Shown here: piece after piece, positions 62,096 to 64,000 of the stretch
Position numbering within the stretch: position 1 is the stretch's first letter
Layout of the letters: each line of letters begins with the position of its first letter
Source: Istiophorus platypterus
Lineage: Eukaryota > Chordata > Actinopteri > Istiophoriformes > Istiophoridae
Direction of reading: 5' to 3'
DNA length: 64,000 nucleotides
Assembly (NCBI GenBank): GCA_016859345.1
Contig: CM029124.1
Location: forward strand, 15,508,480 to 15,572,479
Notes under the pieces: generated by a model
Seen by the model: the letters and a program-made list of their open reading frames with translations, nothing else
What the model was told of the DNA's origin: nothing
The model's database searches: none
Made by a program: the position numbers and the translations under genes

Positions 62096-64000
62096 GGAGA
62101 ATGATGCCATGTAAGTCTCAGACAAGAATCAAACAGAGGACATTATAGGTACATGGTTTGCAGCCACCTGAGTACACACATAGCTGGGTCAAGACACACC
62201 AAACACAGCCCGAATGCAGAGCTGTGACATCCTGGGATAAAAGGGACAAAGCTTCAGTGTAACTCACTTATGTCTACTACATCAAAAAGAAAAACTCTTG
62301 CTTAATTCTTCGAGTTTGCGTGTACACCACTCATGGGAACGTGACTCAGACAGGTTTCAATAAATGAGCGAGGATTCCATGAGGTAATTGGCTCCGTTTT
62401 ATATGCAGTAATGCTCAGAGGGTAATTGACAGCATTGTGCATGATTCCTGCAGTCCCATAATCAAGATATTAAGATAAGTCATACAGAAAAGCGAAGTTA
62501 CACAGCCAGCCTTCCTCCTCAGTCTAAGTCATGGCCTACTGCTGGCTCCACCTTCCCTCTTACTCTGCTTACTCCTGTGTGAAGGAACATGTGTGCCAGT
62601 TTTGAAAGGTTGGTAGTAAATGAAACAAACAGGCATCTATTTGCACTCTACTGAGAAATACTCAGCCTGCCACCTCTCCTGAAATTGGCCGCCCTCAGAA
62701 TCGGCGCTCCACTCTGTAGCCATTAGCCACTGCTTTCTATCACTGCGTTCTGTGTAGTCGTGTTGCCCGTGTCTGAGGGGGCTGTGGGCTGATTCCGCTC
62801 TACACATGACGTGCTGCAACTGACTTTGAACATGAAATATTTGAATTTTACTTTAGGTTTTAATTTGTTTGAAACAGAAGCAAAGTGGACAAACCCAATA
62901 TTTCCTGGAAAAACAGGAATGTTTCCCTCGATAGCGATGCACACGGAAGAATGTCTGATGCAACAGTGCAACTCATCATGAAATATTTTATTTGCAATAT
63001 GACTGTCACCCACAAAAGATCCTTTTTGGGGACAAAGCATTTCTTTTCTGAACAAGGACATCATGTTTTGGAATTAAACCTTCCATTTCTCTTACTTGTT
63101 AAATGTCTCGGTGCTTTTTGGAGGATGTCGTAACTCGCATTCATTTAAATTAAAAAAAAACAAACAAAAAACAACCCATTCTAGAAAGTAATACTTATTA
63201 CTATGTCTAATCCACGACAGCTATTATAATTAGGCACTTAAATAGAAAATTAAATAGCAGTTATACAAAGGACAATGAGTTGGTTGAATCTAACTGAAAC
63301 ACCACTCTCAGTGCATAATTGCACATAAAACAGTGTAATTTCAGATTGGAGTTGGATTCACAGATTCCCCCGTTCACAGTATTTTAATGTCTATAGAAAG
63401 ACATAAAGGGACATAAAATCCATTTGTATAGCTAAACAAAAGTGTGATGTACAGTTTGACTACCACTGCTTTGGCAGCCAGGGCGCTCGACAGGAGAGAG
63501 TATAGAATATGATATAATTTGATGAAAAAATATTTTTCATCAAAGTAAAGACAGCATGCATCACTCTTCTTGTTACAATTCAAATAATGCAAATCTTGTG
63601 TCATGGCATCACCAACCGCCTCCCCCATTCAATCAGACTATATTGAAATATTCCACTTTACATGATTCCTCCTACCCCTGCCACAGCCCCAGTGGTGACC
63701 AAGAAAATAAAAACAAATTCAGATCTGAAAAGCAGCTGTCCTATGGAGTCTGCAGTTTTCAGATGGTAGGAATCGGCCAATGAACTCTGAAGTAGCCTTG
63801 CAACTGTTTGAGATTGCAGCCTCTCATAGGAAATTTACAAAATTTGGCAATAACTACTGGCTAAAGGTCTGCCAGCAAAATCCTACTTGATTCATTCACA
63901 TCACAGCAGCAATAACAAACAAATGAACAAAAGGTCGACAGTTGTTCAGCCCGCAATTTATCCTGACACCATCACAGCCAGACAGAGGCCCCAGACGAAG

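Overview
This window is vertebrate nuclear DNA, almost certainly from a spiny-rayed (percomorph) teleost fish. It carries spliced genes with GT/AG introns, many of them only 80-150 bp, long CA/GT and ATT microsatellites, and degenerate copies of several interspersed repeat families that I recognise as common in teleost genomes. There is no bacterial, viral, CRISPR or operon-like content.

Layout. (1) 1-3390, plus strand: the last five coding exons and 3'UTR of a FERM-domain gene of the FRMD6/FRMD1 (willin) family, whose 5' part lies outside the window. (2) 3440-16640, plus strand: a complete 29-exon tarbp1 gene (SpoU-type tRNA ribose 2'-O-methyltransferase, about 1656-1660 aa), with a housekeeping-type promoter holding a perfect TCTCGCGAGA motif, an ETS site and a CRE half-site. 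(3) 16680-19563, plus strand: a three-exon orphan class A GPCR (549 aa) starting about 240 bp after the tarbp1 poly(A) signal. (4) 22288-41311, minus strand: a complete seven-coding-exon slc35f3 (429 aa, ten predicted membrane segments), tail to tail with the GPCR; its first intron is over 10 kb. (5) 41312-64000: the slc35f3 5' flank and about 22 kb in which I find no credible coding exon, only repeats, microsatellites, an L1-type LINE fossil and unclassified AT-rich DNA.

Context. The tail-to-tail arrangement of slc35f3 and tarbp1 matches what I recall of human 1q42, where COA6 lies between them. Here an orphan GPCR fills that gap and no COA6-like exon is seen. The FRMD gene beside tarbp1 has relatives at human 6q27 (FRMD1) and 14q (FRMD6). 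The genes are not functionally linked: a cortical FERM scaffold, a tRNA methyltransferase, a membrane receptor and a solute carrier. I see no new biological system. The best leads are structural: a splice acceptor abutting a GT microsatellite, a polymorphism-prone poly-Ser tract in TARBP1, two neighbouring ~260-bp tandem duplications that may be assembly artefacts, an orphan GPCR lacking both aminergic and opsin ligand residues, and the changed synteny. All exon boundaries were read by eye from splice consensus, reading phase and remembered family sequence; no alignment was run.
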